Shown: positions 16,671-24,866 of the stretch, piece after piece | Position numbering within the stretch: the stretch's first letter is position 1 | How the letters are laid out: each line of letters begins with the position of its first letter | Source: Clostridiales bacterium | Lineage (GTDB): Bacteria > Bacillota > Clostridia > Oscillospirales > CAG-272 | DNA: 51,260 nt | Assembly: GCA_022791685.1 (NCBI GenBank) | Contig: JAAVZO010000031.1 | Location: forward strand, 1 to 51,260 | Direction of reading: 5' to 3' | Notes under the pieces: generated by a model | The model's input: only the letters and a program-made list of their open reading frames with translations | What the model was told of the DNA's origin: nothing | Database searches by the model: none | Translations under genes and position numbers: made by a program

Positions 16671-18050
16671 TTATCTTCCGCCGACAGTGATCTGCTTAAC
16701 GCGGATAAGCGGCTGACCAACGTCAGTCGGGATCGAGCCGCTCGACGAGCCGCACATACCCTGACCTGTCTCCATATTCTGTCCGACCATATCGATATCC
16801 ATCAATATCTCCGAGCCCTTGCCGATAAGCGACGCACCGCGTACAGCTTCGCATATCTTACCGTTGCGGACAATATATCCCTCGCTGACAGAGAAATTGA
16901 ACGAGCCGTCAATCGGGTTGACCGATCCGCCGCCCATCTTCTTGCAGTAGAGTCCGTATTCGATAGACGAAATGATATCCTCATTCTTATCTGGACCATT
17001 CGCGATGAAAGTATTAGTCATACGCGAGGTGGGGTCATATGCGTAGCTCTGGCGGCGGCTTGAGCCGTTCGCCTCCATGCCCATACGGCGACCGTTGAGC
17101 TTGTCTATCATATAGCATTTGAGCACACCGTTTTCGATAAGCACTTTACGCTGTGCCGGTGTTCCTTCGTCGTCGATATTCATCGAACCCCAAGCGTTCG
17201 GAATAGTACCATCGTCGAGTGCGGTGACCTTATCGGAAGCGATCTTCTGACCGAGCTTTCCAGCCATCTGCGATGTATTTCGTGCAACGCTGGTAGCTTC
17301 AAGCGAATGTCCGCAGGCTTCGTGGAATATAACGCCGCCGAAGCCGTTTTCGATAGCGACCGTCATCTTACCAGCTGGGCAGTAATCGGCGTTGAGGTTG
17401 ACTATAGCCGAACGCGCCGCTTCTTCGCCTACGTCCTTTGGATGAATGAAATCGAACATTTCGAGACCCATTCTGCGACCTGGTCCGGCGAATCCGCTCT
17501 GGTTCTCACCGCCGCGGCTTGCGACAGCCGACACAGCCATACGTGTGCGTATCTGGCGGTCACCAGTATAGAGTCCGTCACTGTTAGCGATCACGATATT
17601 GTGGTCAACGTCGAGCAGCGACGCGCTGACCTGCGAGATATCCTCGTGATAATTCTTTGCAGCGAAATATCCCTCTTTGAGCAAATCGACCTTAGTCGAC
17701 TTGAACGCGGTATCCGGCACAATTTTAACCGGATGAATATCGGGGAAAATTCTTTCAACGAGGTGAATACTTACCTCAGCCTTTCCCTCGCCGATAACGT
17801 CGGCGACCTGTCCAGCGCAGCGAAGCAGTCCCTCGCGCGTCAAATCGATAGTCGAAGCGCTTACACATCTGAGTCCGTTAAACGCACGAATTCCAGCACC
17901 AGCAATAGTGCTGTCTGAAATTTCATCTACCTTGCTGTCAAGCATATAGACTGAATTGCTGCGTGTATTCTCAACGAATATCTCCGCAAAATCCGCACCT
18001 GTCGACATAGCCTTGTGCAGTACTTCTTCAAGCAGAATCCTTGAAATCAT
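16671..18050 (-). CDS. tldD: TldD zinc metalloprotease
   Basis: A 459-residue protease subunit with HEACGHSLEATSV, the HExxxH zinc-binding motif of TldD, in the middle of the chain, and the C-terminal GMCGSSSGSIPTDVGQP stretch typical of the family. I place the start at ATG 18050, directly preceded by AAAGGAGGAAACATC. A longer in-frame start at 18140 would run through a palindromic repeat and has no ribosome binding site. It forms the TldD-TldE heterodimer with the product of the next gene. A candidate promoter (TTGCTA-17-TAAAAT) lies about 370 bp upstream, near 18417-18445, beyond a region of palindromes. Confidence 0.92.
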   Translation of the reverse strand: MISRILLEEVLHKAMSTGADFAEIFVENTRSNSVYMLDSKVDEISDSTIAGAGIRAFNGLRCVSASTIDLTREGLLRCAGQVADVIGEGKAEVSIHLVERIFPDIHPVKIVPDTAFKSTKVDLLKEGYFAAKNYHEDISQVSASLLDVDHNIVIANSDGLYTGDRQIRTRMAVSAVASRGGENQSGFAGPGRRMGLEMFDFIHPKDVGEEAARSAIVNLNADYCPAGKMTVAIENGFGGVIFHEACGHSLEATSVARNTSQMAGKLGQKIASDKVTALDDGTIPNAWGSMNIDDEGTPAQRKVLIENGVLKCYMIDKLNGRRMGMEANGSSRRQSYAYDPTSRMTNTFIANGPDKNEDIISSIEYGLYCKKMGGGSVNPIDGSFNFSVSEGYIVRNGKICEAVRGASLIGKGSEILMDIDMVGQNMETGQGMCGSSSGSIPTDVGQPLIRVKQITVGGR

Positions 18051-18096
18051 GATGTTTCCTCCTTTGTTTGCGGTATGCGATTGTAAAGGGATACGC

Positions 18097-18310
18097 GGCT
18101 TTCCACGCCCTCCAAAGGAGGGCGATAGAAAGCCTGGCAAAGAACTTTTATAAGCTATCGCAAGTCATGCGCGTTTGCCCATACAGTATATCATATGCGT
18201 TCATTTAGCGGGGCAAACACTGTAGCCCATTTTGTCAGAGCTATAATAGCGCGTTCGACTCCGTTGGCTCCATCGCCTTGCAAGCAAGGCGAGACCTCTG
18301 CGTCGAACTA
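18097..18310. repeat. Cluster of intergenic palindromic elements
   Basis: The 470-bp gap between tldD and hydF (18051-18522) has no gene. It contains three nested palindromes: GGCTTTC...GAAAGCC (18097-18103/18128-18134) enclosing CGCCCTCC-AAA-GGAGGGCG (18106-18124); GTTTGCCC/GGGCAAAC (18173-18180/18211-18218); and GTTCGAC/GTCGAAC (18253-18259/18302-18308) enclosing TCGCCTTG-CAAG-CAAGGCGA (18273-18292). Such GC-rich palindromes resemble dispersed REP/MITE-like elements of Clostridia. They would lie in the 5' untranslated region of tldD. Confidence 0.5.
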
Positions 18311-18491
18311 CTTACTGCTATTTGTTTGTACTTATTTTTGTCGTTTATTATCTATTTAATGTGAATAACATTTTAACGTATTAAATCATTTACAATCACA
18401 TACTTTGCTTATAATTTGATTTTACCACAAATTTACGAATATAGCAACCAAAATTTGTGAATTAGAATTAAACAATAGTTTGAACAAAGCT

Positions 18492-18519
18492 AATAGGCAG
18501 CGAGATATCGCTGCCTATT
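18492..18519. terminator. Terminator hairpin after hydF
   Basis: A perfect 12-bp stem (18492-18503 with 18508-18519) and 4-nt loop, just past the hydF stop. The T-tail on the hydF (minus) side is weak (AGCTTTGTTC). Confidence 0.65.
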
Positions 18520-18522
18520 GTT

Positions 18523-19722
18523 TTAGTTAAGTTCTGCAAGTATTTCTGGAAATGGTTCTAATGATCGGCGCAGGATTCCGTGTATCTGAGCTATAGCAAT
18601 TCCGTAGTTTGTGATAGGTACGCCACAGTCAAGGCTATGACGTATTCGCGACTTCATCTCACGTTCATTCAGCATACATCCGCCGCAATGTACGACAAGC
18701 GAATATCCCGACAAATCATTCGGAAAATCTCCGCCCGATGTGAAATCGAATTCGAGCGATTTTTTCGTATATCCGCGAATCCAATTCGGAAGCTTGACTG
18801 TTCCGATGTCCCCACACTGACGATGGTGCGTGCAGCCCTCTGATATTAGCACTCGGTCGCCGTCGTGCAGCTTATCGAGCTGAGCCGCTCCGCGTACTGC
18901 CTCTTTGAGGTCGCCTTTATATCGTGCGAACAAAATTGAAAATGACGTAAGCATTATTTCACTCGGCGTATCGCGGCTGACCTTCCCGAATGCCTGTGAA
19001 TCGGTTATCACAAGCTTTGGCGGCTTTGCAAGCGATGCGAGCGTTGATTTCAGCTCTGTTTCACGGGTGACTACCGATATCGCTCCGCTTTCGAGGATAT
19101 CGCGTATCGTCTGCTGCTGCGGCAGTATCAGCCGTCCCTTAGGTGCAGCCGAATCTATAGGCACAACGAGCACGACTACATCGTTCGGCTCGATCAAATC
19201 TGCCACAATGCGTCGGCTGTTTTCCTCACATTTTGCGATCTTACCGATGAGATTGCGCAGCTCGTTTATATTATATCCGGTCAGCGCGCTGACGCATATC
19301 TCATTTTCAGCGGTTGTTGCTCTGCTATTCAGGTCGGATTTATTGTATACAACGACATACGGTATGCGCTTATTTTTGAACATATCAATAAGCTCAAACT
19401 CCGCCGGCTGCAATTCACGTGAAGCGTCTGTAACAAGCACGGCGACATCGGTCTGATTGAGCACACGCATCGCGCGTTTAACTCGCATTTCGCCAAGCTC
19501 ACCGACATCGTCGACTCCGGGCGTGTCGATTATCACGACCGGACCGAGCGGAAGCAGCTCCATCGCCTTCTGCACCGGGTCAGTTGTAGTTCCTGCAACG
19601 TCTGATACAAGCGACAGCTTCTGATTTGTGACAGCATTAACGACACTCGATTTTCCGGCATTCCGCAGTCCGAAAAATCCGATGTGTACCCTCTCAGCGG
19701 ATACCTGTTCATTCAGTGACAT
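18523..19722 (-). CDS. hydF: [FeFe] hydrogenase H-cluster maturation GTPase HydF
   Basis: A 399-residue GTPase scaffold on which the 2Fe subcluster is assembled before transfer to apo-hydrogenase. Visible motifs: G1 GLRNAGKSS near residue 17, G3 DTPG, G4 NKSD, and in the C-terminal third EGCTHH and HCGGCML, the cysteine/histidine ligands of the HydF [4Fe-4S] cluster. The gene starts 8 bp after hydG, in the same leftward operon. HydE, the third usual maturase, is not in this window. Confidence 0.95.
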   Translation of the reverse strand: MSLNEQVSAERVHIGFFGLRNAGKSSVVNAVTNQKLSLVSDVAGTTTDPVQKAMELLPLGPVVIIDTPGVDDVGELGEMRVKRAMRVLNQTDVAVLVTDASRELQPAEFELIDMFKNKRIPYVVVYNKSDLNSRATTAENEICVSALTGYNINELRNLIGKIAKCEENSRRIVADLIEPNDVVVLVVPIDSAAPKGRLILPQQQTIRDILESGAISVVTRETELKSTLASLAKPPKLVITDSQAFGKVSRDTPSEIMLTSFSILFARYKGDLKEAVRGAAQLDKLHDGDRVLISEGCTHHRQCGDIGTVKLPNWIRGYTKKSLEFDFTSGGDFPNDLSGYSLVVHCGGCMLNEREMKSRIRHSLDCGVPITNYGIAIAQIHGILRRSLEPFPEILAELN

Positions 19723-19730
19723 AATATCTC

Positions 19731-21179
19731 CTAAAATCTAAAATCGCGGCGGTTGGAAGCCTTTATAGCTTCGATATTCTCCGCAGCAATTGCACGTACC
19801 TTATCCTTCGGAATTGTAGAAAGCTCGCGCTCGATAAGCTCAAATCCGACATTCTTTGTGTCCTCACTCGCGTAGTCGGTCAGATATTCGGTAAGCGTCA
19901 TAAGTGCGTTCGGGTGGCAGCAGTTGAGTATCTGCCCGCTCTTACATAGACTCATGAAGCGGTCACCAGTGCGTCCTTCACGGTAGCAGGCAGTGCAGAA
20001 TGACGGTATATATCCGAGCTTCATCAGCCAATTTACGACCTCATCGAGTGTACGCTGATCGGACACGTCGAACTGCTCCGAGTCATGCGGGCGCTCCTCC
20101 TCGCAATATCCGCCGACCGACGTACGCGACGCGCCGCTTATCTGCGAAATGCCGATACTGAGCGCCTTCTCCCGCACCGATTGGCTCTCTCTGGTAGAGA
20201 TTATCATTCCGGTATACGGTACGGCGATACGAATACATGCGATTATCTTTTCGAACAGCTCGTCAGAAATACTGTTGTCGAATACATTCGGGTCGATGTC
20301 GTCGGCGTGCTTGATACGCGGAACGCTTATCGTATGCGGACCGACTCCATGCACTGCTTCGAGGTGTTCGGCGTGCATTAAAAGTCCAGCAAATTCATAT
20401 TTGTACAGCTCAAGTCCGAACAGAACGCCGAGTCCTACATCATCGATACCGCCGTCCATCGCACGGTCCATCGCTTCGGTATGATAATCGTAATCGTGCT
20501 TAGGTCCGGTCGGGTGCAGTTCGAGATAGCTCTTTTTATGGTAAGTCTCTTGGAAGAGTATATACGTACCGATTCCGGCATCCTTCAATTTGCGGTAGTT
20601 CTCGACCGTAGTTGCGGCAATGTTGACATTGACTCGACGGATAGCACCGTTCTTGTGCTTGATCGAGTAGATAGTGTCGATACATTCGAGTATGTACTCG
20701 ATAGGATTGTTGACAGGGTCTTCGCCTGATTCGATTGCAAGACGCTTGTGTCCCATATCCTGAAGCGCGATAACCTCACGGCGAACCTCATCCTGAGTCA
20801 GCTTCTTGCGCGCGATATGCTTATTCTTCATGTGATACGGGCAGTACACGCAGCCGTTGACGCAGTAGTTCGACAGATACAGCGGTGCGAACATTACGAT
20901 ACGATTGCCGTAAAATGCAAGCTTTATCTCCTCAGCGAGACGGTACATCTCCTCGACCTTTTCGGGGATATCGCAGGCAAGAAGAACCGACGCTTCGCGG
21001 TGTGTAAGTCCGGCGCAGTGAGTGCCGTCGGCAGTCTTCTTCGGACGTGCCTTTTCGAGGATCGAGTCGATAAGCGCGGCATTGTGCTTATTATCCTCGG
21101 CGTATTTGATAGTTTCAAGGATCTCAGCGTCATTGATAAATTCCTCAGCGTGCAGTGATTTAGGGTTGTAGATAGCCAT
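19731..21179 (-). CDS. hydG: [FeFe] hydrogenase H-cluster radical SAM maturase HydG
   Basis: A 482-residue radical SAM tyrosine lyase that makes the CO and CN ligands of the H-cluster. The SAM cluster motif CVNGCVYC is at residues 106-113 (CxxxCxxC). Near the C-terminus, CTACYREGRTGD and a later CKSGQ supply the second, Fe-binding cluster of HydG (CxxC plus a distal Cys), which distinguishes it from ThiH. It lies between the TM1266-like regulator gene (53-bp gap) and hydF (8-bp gap). Expression is probably controlled by the leader RNA at 21482-21671. Confidence 0.95.
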   Translation of the reverse strand: MAIYNPKSLHAEEFINDAEILETIKYAEDNKHNAALIDSILEKARPKKTADGTHCAGLTHREASVLLACDIPEKVEEMYRLAEEIKLAFYGNRIVMFAPLYLSNYCVNGCVYCPYHMKNKHIARKKLTQDEVRREVIALQDMGHKRLAIESGEDPVNNPIEYILECIDTIYSIKHKNGAIRRVNVNIAATTVENYRKLKDAGIGTYILFQETYHKKSYLELHPTGPKHDYDYHTEAMDRAMDGGIDDVGLGVLFGLELYKYEFAGLLMHAEHLEAVHGVGPHTISVPRIKHADDIDPNVFDNSISDELFEKIIACIRIAVPYTGMIISTRESQSVREKALSIGISQISGASRTSVGGYCEEERPHDSEQFDVSDQRTLDEVVNWLMKLGYIPSFCTACYREGRTGDRFMSLCKSGQILNCCHPNALMTLTEYLTDYASEDTKNVGFELIERELSTIPKDKVRAIAAENIEAIKASNRRDFRF

Positions 21180-21232
21180 TTTAAAATCCTTTCTTATTGG
21201 TCAGATCGCTCTTTCCATCAGATAAAATAAAT

Positions 21233-21481
21233 TTACTTAACGTTTGAATACGCAGTTTTTACGCTGATACCGTCAAGATTGCCGATTTTACCGGCAAGCG
21301 CAGATATCATATCCTGCGGCGCGTCTATCGCGATAGACACGATATTTATGTTCTTCTCACGATAAGGCAGCCCCATGCGGCCGATTATGTACTTGCCGTA
21401 ATCGTGAAGCAGTGAATTGAGCGCCTCGACTGAGTTTGTATTTTCAACTATAATGCCCATTACGGCAACTCTTGTTTCCAT
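21233..21481 (-). CDS. TM1266 family iron-only hydrogenase system regulator
   Basis: An 82-residue ACT/NikR-C-like ferredoxin-fold protein. The opening RVAVMGIIVEN, the stretch IIGRMGLPYREKNINIVSI and the ending DGISVKTAYSNV are characteristic of the small TM1266 family encoded with [FeFe] hydrogenase maturation genes; it is thought to be regulatory but has no proven mechanism. It is the first gene of the maturation operon and follows the structured leader by 10 or so bases (AAGGAG ribosome binding site at 21487-21492). Confidence 0.9.
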   Translation of the reverse strand: METRVAVMGIIVENTNSVEALNSLLHDYGKYIIGRMGLPYREKNINIVSIAIDAPQDMISALAGKIGNLDGISVKTAYSNVK

Positions 21482-21671
21482 ATTTACTCCTTAAAATTAG
21501 AAAACCGCTTCGGTAGGAAGCGGTTAAAATTACATAACGATAAAAGCCGTCAAGCGGCGTAATATTTTGTGTAACGCTTCCTGCCCTTCGGAATCATCAT
21601 AACAACAATGAAACCTGTGGTCGGATTAGTACTTTAATTTCGGCAACTTTCCTCATCGGTCAGAAGCTTGT
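21482..21671 (-). ncRNA. Structured leader with attenuator: candidate riboswitch of unknown class
   Basis: The leader starts about 21671 (minus strand) and runs into the TM1266-hydG-hydF operon. A closing stem pairs GCUUCU (21667-21662) with GGAAGC (21581-21576), with CC/GG continuing across a 2x2 internal loop. Near the end, a 9-bp terminator stem (21525-21517 with 21511-21503) is followed by UUUUCUAAUUUU. The 3' strand of the closing stem, AGGAAGCG (21582-21575), is perfectly complementary to CGCUUCCU (21522-21515) in the terminator's 5' half and loop. So the closing stem and terminator can coexist, while pairing of the two 8-mers would prevent both: the logic of an OFF switch. I do not recognise SAM, FMN, B12, TPP, lysine, T-box or NiCo signatures. 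Confidence 0.6.
21503..21525 (-). terminator. Attenuator hairpin inside the hyd maturation leader
   Basis: Stem AACCGCTTC / GAAGCGGTT (9 bp, 5-nt loop) followed on the minus strand by TTCTAATTTT and then the ribosome binding site. The U-tract is interrupted, so partial rather than complete termination is expected. Confidence 0.6.
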
Positions 21672-21677
21672 AATAAT

Positions 21678-21706
21678 ATTATACACCTAAAATTATATTT
21701 TGTCAA
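21678..21706 (-). promoter_or_regulatory. Consensus promoter of the hydrogenase maturation operon
   Basis: On the minus strand TTGACA (21706-21701), 17-bp spacer, TATAAT (21683-21678): perfect consensus. A strong basal promoter joined to an attenuator points to control after initiation. Confidence 0.88.
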
Positions 21707-21725
21707 GTGTAATGAGCAATGTTGT

Positions 21726-22331
21726 TTATGCGCTTTTTCTAAAATGTATAAGTGACAAAATACCAATAGGGGTAAAATATGCACACCAAAATTCAAGTGC
21801 TATAACTCCTCCAATGCTATTTTCCCCATCTGACATAGAGCTAAATATTCCTGTCATTGGCATAATAAAACATGAAATAAAGAATACACCGTGAATCAAC
21901 ATCAGATACTTTAACCACTTATCTGCTTTTGTATCTGTGTCTATCGTAAGCCCGACAAAAAATGTAGAAAGTGCCATCATACCATATCCAAGTAAATCAT
22001 AGCTAAAAAACAATCCACCTCTTTGATAATCAAGTATTCTTATAGCCTGCTCATCAAGTGAATCTAATCGAACCGAGGTAGTTTGCGCAAAATACACAAG
22101 AAATATGAAAACGGCATAAACCGCAGCAAATGTCATTCCAACATTAGCTGCCACTCTATGTTTTTCATCACTTTCATTACAAAAACCAGAGGTCATCATT
22201 ATGTATCCAATAGGTAATAACATACATACAAAATAACTTCCAAAGTTAAAAGGAATTAACATACAAATAGCAAATAATAATACTGAAATCGTTACTATCA
22301 AAGCCCCAATACTTGCTATTATTTTATTCAT
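21726..22331 (-). CDS. Polytopic membrane protein, DUF998-like
   Basis: A 201-residue protein with about six hydrophobic helices, spaced regularly, and short hydrophilic loops; the pattern resembles DUF998 membrane proteins of unknown function. The DNA is visibly AT-richer than its neighbours and avoids the GAC/CGC-type codons common in the flanking genes, a hint of more recent acquisition. A GAGGTG site lies 11 bp before the ATG. It ends 20 bp before the promoter of the maturation operon. The function is unknown. Confidence 0.6.
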   Translation of the reverse strand: MNKIIASIGALIVTISVLLFAICMLIPFNFGSYFVCMLLPIGYIMMTSGFCNESDEKHRVAANVGMTFAAVYAVFIFLVYFAQTTSVRLDSLDEQAIRILDYQRGGLFFSYDLLGYGMMALSTFFVGLTIDTDTKADKWLKYLMLIHGVFFISCFIMPMTGIFSSMSDGENSIGGVIALEFWCAYFTPIGILSLIHFRKSA

Positions 22332-22384
22332 TTTAGATTAACACCTCACTAAACATCGATCGGTTCAATAGGCTTGTTCGATAA

Positions 22385-23179
22385 TTATGAATTCATAATG
22401 TGCGAACTCACACGCTGTGCATTATTTTCCTCAACGCGTGCAATCAGCGTCAGCTTATCTTTACGCCGCCTTAGCTCCTCAGTGAATTTCGATGTAACCG
22501 CAACAAAAATCAAGTACACATACGGCATACCGAGATTCGTTTCGAGCAGCGAATTTACGATCAGCGTGCGCAGCTTGTCACCGAACGATTCAAATCCGGC
22601 ACTTCGGATCCCACCAATAAGCAGTCCGGCTTCCCAGCCAAGCTGCGCAAGTATTCCTATCGCCAAAATCCACAGCAAATTAACCCTGCGCTGTCGATTA
22701 TCCTGACTGATATTATATATAATCGCGCCGAGATAGCCAACAAACAATATTATCGCCATATATCCGTGATAAGCACCGGTAGTTCGCTCTATCACAATAG
22801 GGGGTTGTCCCGATGCAAACGTATTTACAATAAGCGGGCAGCAGAACCACCACGACAATATCAGCGTCGACCACTCGACAAGGTGCTTATCCTTTTCGAG
22901 CCAGAGCCATATCCACGTGAAATTAGTGAATCCGTAGCTCATAGACATCCACAAAAGCACCCAGAATAGGCTGTATCCGTCGCTGATACTGCGTGAGTGA
23001 CAGACGAGATGAAATATGCCGTAATCGACCAGCATATACACTACGCCCATTATAAGACCAACAATTACAGTCATGTATTTCTTACGCCAGATAAGTAATC
23101 CGGCAAATGCAAGTAAAAATATGGTGTCAAGCCATATATACATCGGCATGAACTGCCGTCTTGCAATAATTTCTTCCAT
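22385..23179 (-). CDS. Integral membrane protein of unknown function
   Basis: A 264-residue protein with about eight hydrophobic segments rich in Trp and Tyr (MYIWLDTIFLLAFAGLLIW, WVLLWMSMSYGF, WIWLWLE) and a short charged C-terminal tail. I use ATG at 23179 because AGAGGAAC lies 4-5 bases before it; an upstream in-frame start at 23218 has no ribosome binding site and would overlap the neighbouring promoter. I recognise no family. The downstream gene (22331) lies 53 bp away on the same strand and may be co-transcribed, but the differing base composition argues against a long-standing operon. Confidence 0.6.
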   Translation of the reverse strand: MEEIIARRQFMPMYIWLDTIFLLAFAGLLIWRKKYMTVIVGLIMGVVYMLVDYGIFHLVCHSRSISDGYSLFWVLLWMSMSYGFTNFTWIWLWLEKDKHLVEWSTLILSWWFCCPLIVNTFASGQPPIVIERTTGAYHGYMAIILFVGYLGAIIYNISQDNRQRRVNLLWILAIGILAQLGWEAGLLIGGIRSAGFESFGDKLRTLIVNSLLETNLGMPYVYLIFVAVTSKFTEELRRRKDKLTLIARVEENNAQRVSSHIMNS

Positions 23180-23203
23180 AAAAGTTCCTCTATCCAATAA
23201 CGA

Positions 23204-23232
23204 TTGACAAACACACAAAAATATGGTATCAT
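23204..23232 (+). promoter_or_regulatory. Promoter of the AlkD-like gene
   Basis: TTGACA (23204-23209), 17-bp spacer, TATCAT (23227-23232), 30 nt before the ATG at 23262, which has GGAGGA just upstream. Confidence 0.82.
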
Positions 23233-23261
23233 TAAGTTGATAAATTTAATCGGAGGACCAT

Positions 23262-23963
23262 ATGACAACTGTCCAAAATAAGCTATTTGAAATGCAGGAT
23301 GAAGGCTACCTAAAATTTAACTCGAAACTGATACCTAATATATCGCCGGATACAATGATAGGCGTACGCACACCTGAGCTGCGTAAGTTCGCCAAAGAAG
23401 CGGCAAAAATGCCAGAATGTGCAGAATTTCTCGAAACACTTCCGCATGAATATTACGACGAGAACAATCTGCACGGATTTATCATCGAGCAAATCAAGGA
23501 TTATGACGAAGTCGTTGCGGCGCTTAACCGCTTTCTGCCATACGTTGACAACTGGGCAACCTGCGACCTTATATCACCCAAATGCTTCAAAAAGCATATT
23601 CCAGAGCTGTCAGAACAGATAAAGATCTGGCTTGATTCCGGAAAGACCTATACCATCCGGTTCGCTGTCAATATGCTGATAAAATACTTCCTTGACGACA
23701 ATTTCGCGGAATGGCAGCCGCGCCGACTTGCTGAGATAAACACTGACGAATACTACATCAAAATGGTAATAGCATGGTATTTTGCCACCGCGCTCGCAAA
23801 GCAATATGATGCGGTCATCGAATATTTCAGCGAATCTATCTCAAATGGTCAACACAGACTCGACGAATGGACACATAACAAGGCGCTGCAAAAGGCGATA
23901 GAAAGCTACCGCATAAGCGATGAAACCAAGTCATACCTGCGCACATTGAAAATACGCGGCTGA
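23262..23963 (+). CDS. DNA alkylation repair protein, AlkD family
   Basis: A 233-residue all-helical HEAT-like repeat glycosylase that excises alkylated purines. Residues matching the Bacillus cereus AlkD active site are present: Trp98 and Asp102 in DNWATCDLISPK, Arg133 in YTIRFAVNMLIKYF, and Trp172 in KMVIAWYFATALAK. The length is that of the family. It is convergent with the MBL hydrolase gene, with only one base between the stop codons and no hairpin, so the transcripts may overlap. Confidence 0.92.
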   Translation: MTTVQNKLFEMQDEGYLKFNSKLIPNISPDTMIGVRTPELRKFAKEAAKMPECAEFLETLPHEYYDENNLHGFIIEQIKDYDEVVAALNRFLPYVDNWATCDLISPKCFKKHIPELSEQIKIWLDSGKTYTIRFAVNMLIKYFLDDNFAEWQPRRLAEINTDEYYIKMVIAWYFATALAKQYDAVIEYFSESISNGQHRLDEWTHNKALQKAIESYRISDETKSYLRTLKIRG

Positions 23964-23964
23964 G

Positions 23965-24843
23965 TCACGCACGCTCCCAAAGCAGCATATTGTCAGCAAT
24001 AATCGCATTCACTCTGCCCTGCTCCTTTAAATAGCTCAGATACGAGCGCAGCGTACTTCCGACGAGCGCATACTGCTCAAAACTAAGTTTAAGCGAATAT
24101 CTGTCGAACAGCTTTTTCAGTATCACTTCAAAACAGCTCGGCTCAGTGCAGAGCTCAGCAACAGCGTCAGCGACTTCATTCACCTTGTCGATATTGTACT
24201 GCGCAAGCGGTGCGATATCGTCAGTAGCTTCGGCGTGTGCCGGAATGAACAGCTTCGCTTCGAGTGTCTTTACACGTTCGAGCGTTTGCAAATACGCTTC
24301 GATATCATATATAAACCCAACACCGTACTTGTCGAGAGTCTCACGGCTCGACAGACAGTCAGCAAGATAAACGATATCGTCCGGCGCACGGAATCCGACC
24401 ATATCAAAGAAATGTCCGGGAAGGTCGATCATTTCAAATTCATCCGGCAACAGATCGGCAGTCAGATATTCGACCTCGCTCGCCTCTGCAAGCAGAAATT
24501 TGTGACGCAGCTCCTTCGGAGGATATGCACCGTATAAAAACGAGGGTTCGAGTATCGGATGGCGGGTGAAATCACATTCAATTCCGGGCGCGTATATTTT
24601 ACATCCAGTCTGCGACTGCAAATATTTGTTGCCGCCGATGTGGTCGGCGTTCGAGTGAGTATTGTATATTGCGCGCAGCTTCCAGCCGTTCGCGTCAAGA
24701 TGCTGGCGCACCTTGCGCCCAGCGTCCTTATCGCTTCCGCTGTCGATAAGGCAGACATCGCCGCCATCGAGCGTCACAAGCCCGATTTTAGCGGGACTCT
24801 TTACATAATAACAGCGCTCTGATACTTGTATAAGTTCGTACAT
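23965..24843 (-). CDS. MBL-fold metallo-hydrolase
   Basis: A 292-residue metallo-beta-lactamase-fold hydrolase. The metal-binding motif is NTHSNADHIGGN near residue 62, where the usual HxHxDH reads HSNADH: the second His is Asn, a variant seen in one MBL subgroup. DLPGHFFDMVGF and IPAHAEATDDI supply later metal ligands. The last 80 residues form a helical tail that could be a winged-helix-like domain. It is 23 bp downstream of yfcE and shares its promoter. The substrate is unknown. Confidence 0.82.
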   Translation of the reverse strand: MYELIQVSERCYYVKSPAKIGLVTLDGGDVCLIDSGSDKDAGRKVRQHLDANGWKLRAIYNTHSNADHIGGNKYLQSQTGCKIYAPGIECDFTRHPILEPSFLYGAYPPKELRHKFLLAEASEVEYLTADLLPDEFEMIDLPGHFFDMVGFRAPDDIVYLADCLSSRETLDKYGVGFIYDIEAYLQTLERVKTLEAKLFIPAHAEATDDIAPLAQYNIDKVNEVADAVAELCTEPSCFEVILKKLFDRYSLKLSFEQYALVGSTLRSYLSYLKEQGRVNAIIADNMLLWERA

Positions 24844-24866
24844 TGTTTTCTCCTATTAAATCTATA

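Noticed and set aside
17307..17918. 203-codon open frame on the plus strand
   Set aside because: It is antisense to tldD, which has a clear HExxxH motif and ribosome binding site; the frame has no protein-like features.
15306..18050. RiPP biosynthesis linked to TldD/PmbA
   Set aside because: No precursor peptide, cyclodehydratase, lanthionine or radical SAM RiPP enzyme lies nearby; TldD/E are common housekeeping proteases.
21482..21671. Assignment of the hyd leader to a known riboswitch class
   Set aside because: Characteristic conserved segments of SAM, FMN, TPP, cobalamin, lysine, T-box, fluoride and NiCo elements were looked for and not seen; a database search would be needed for a safe statement.
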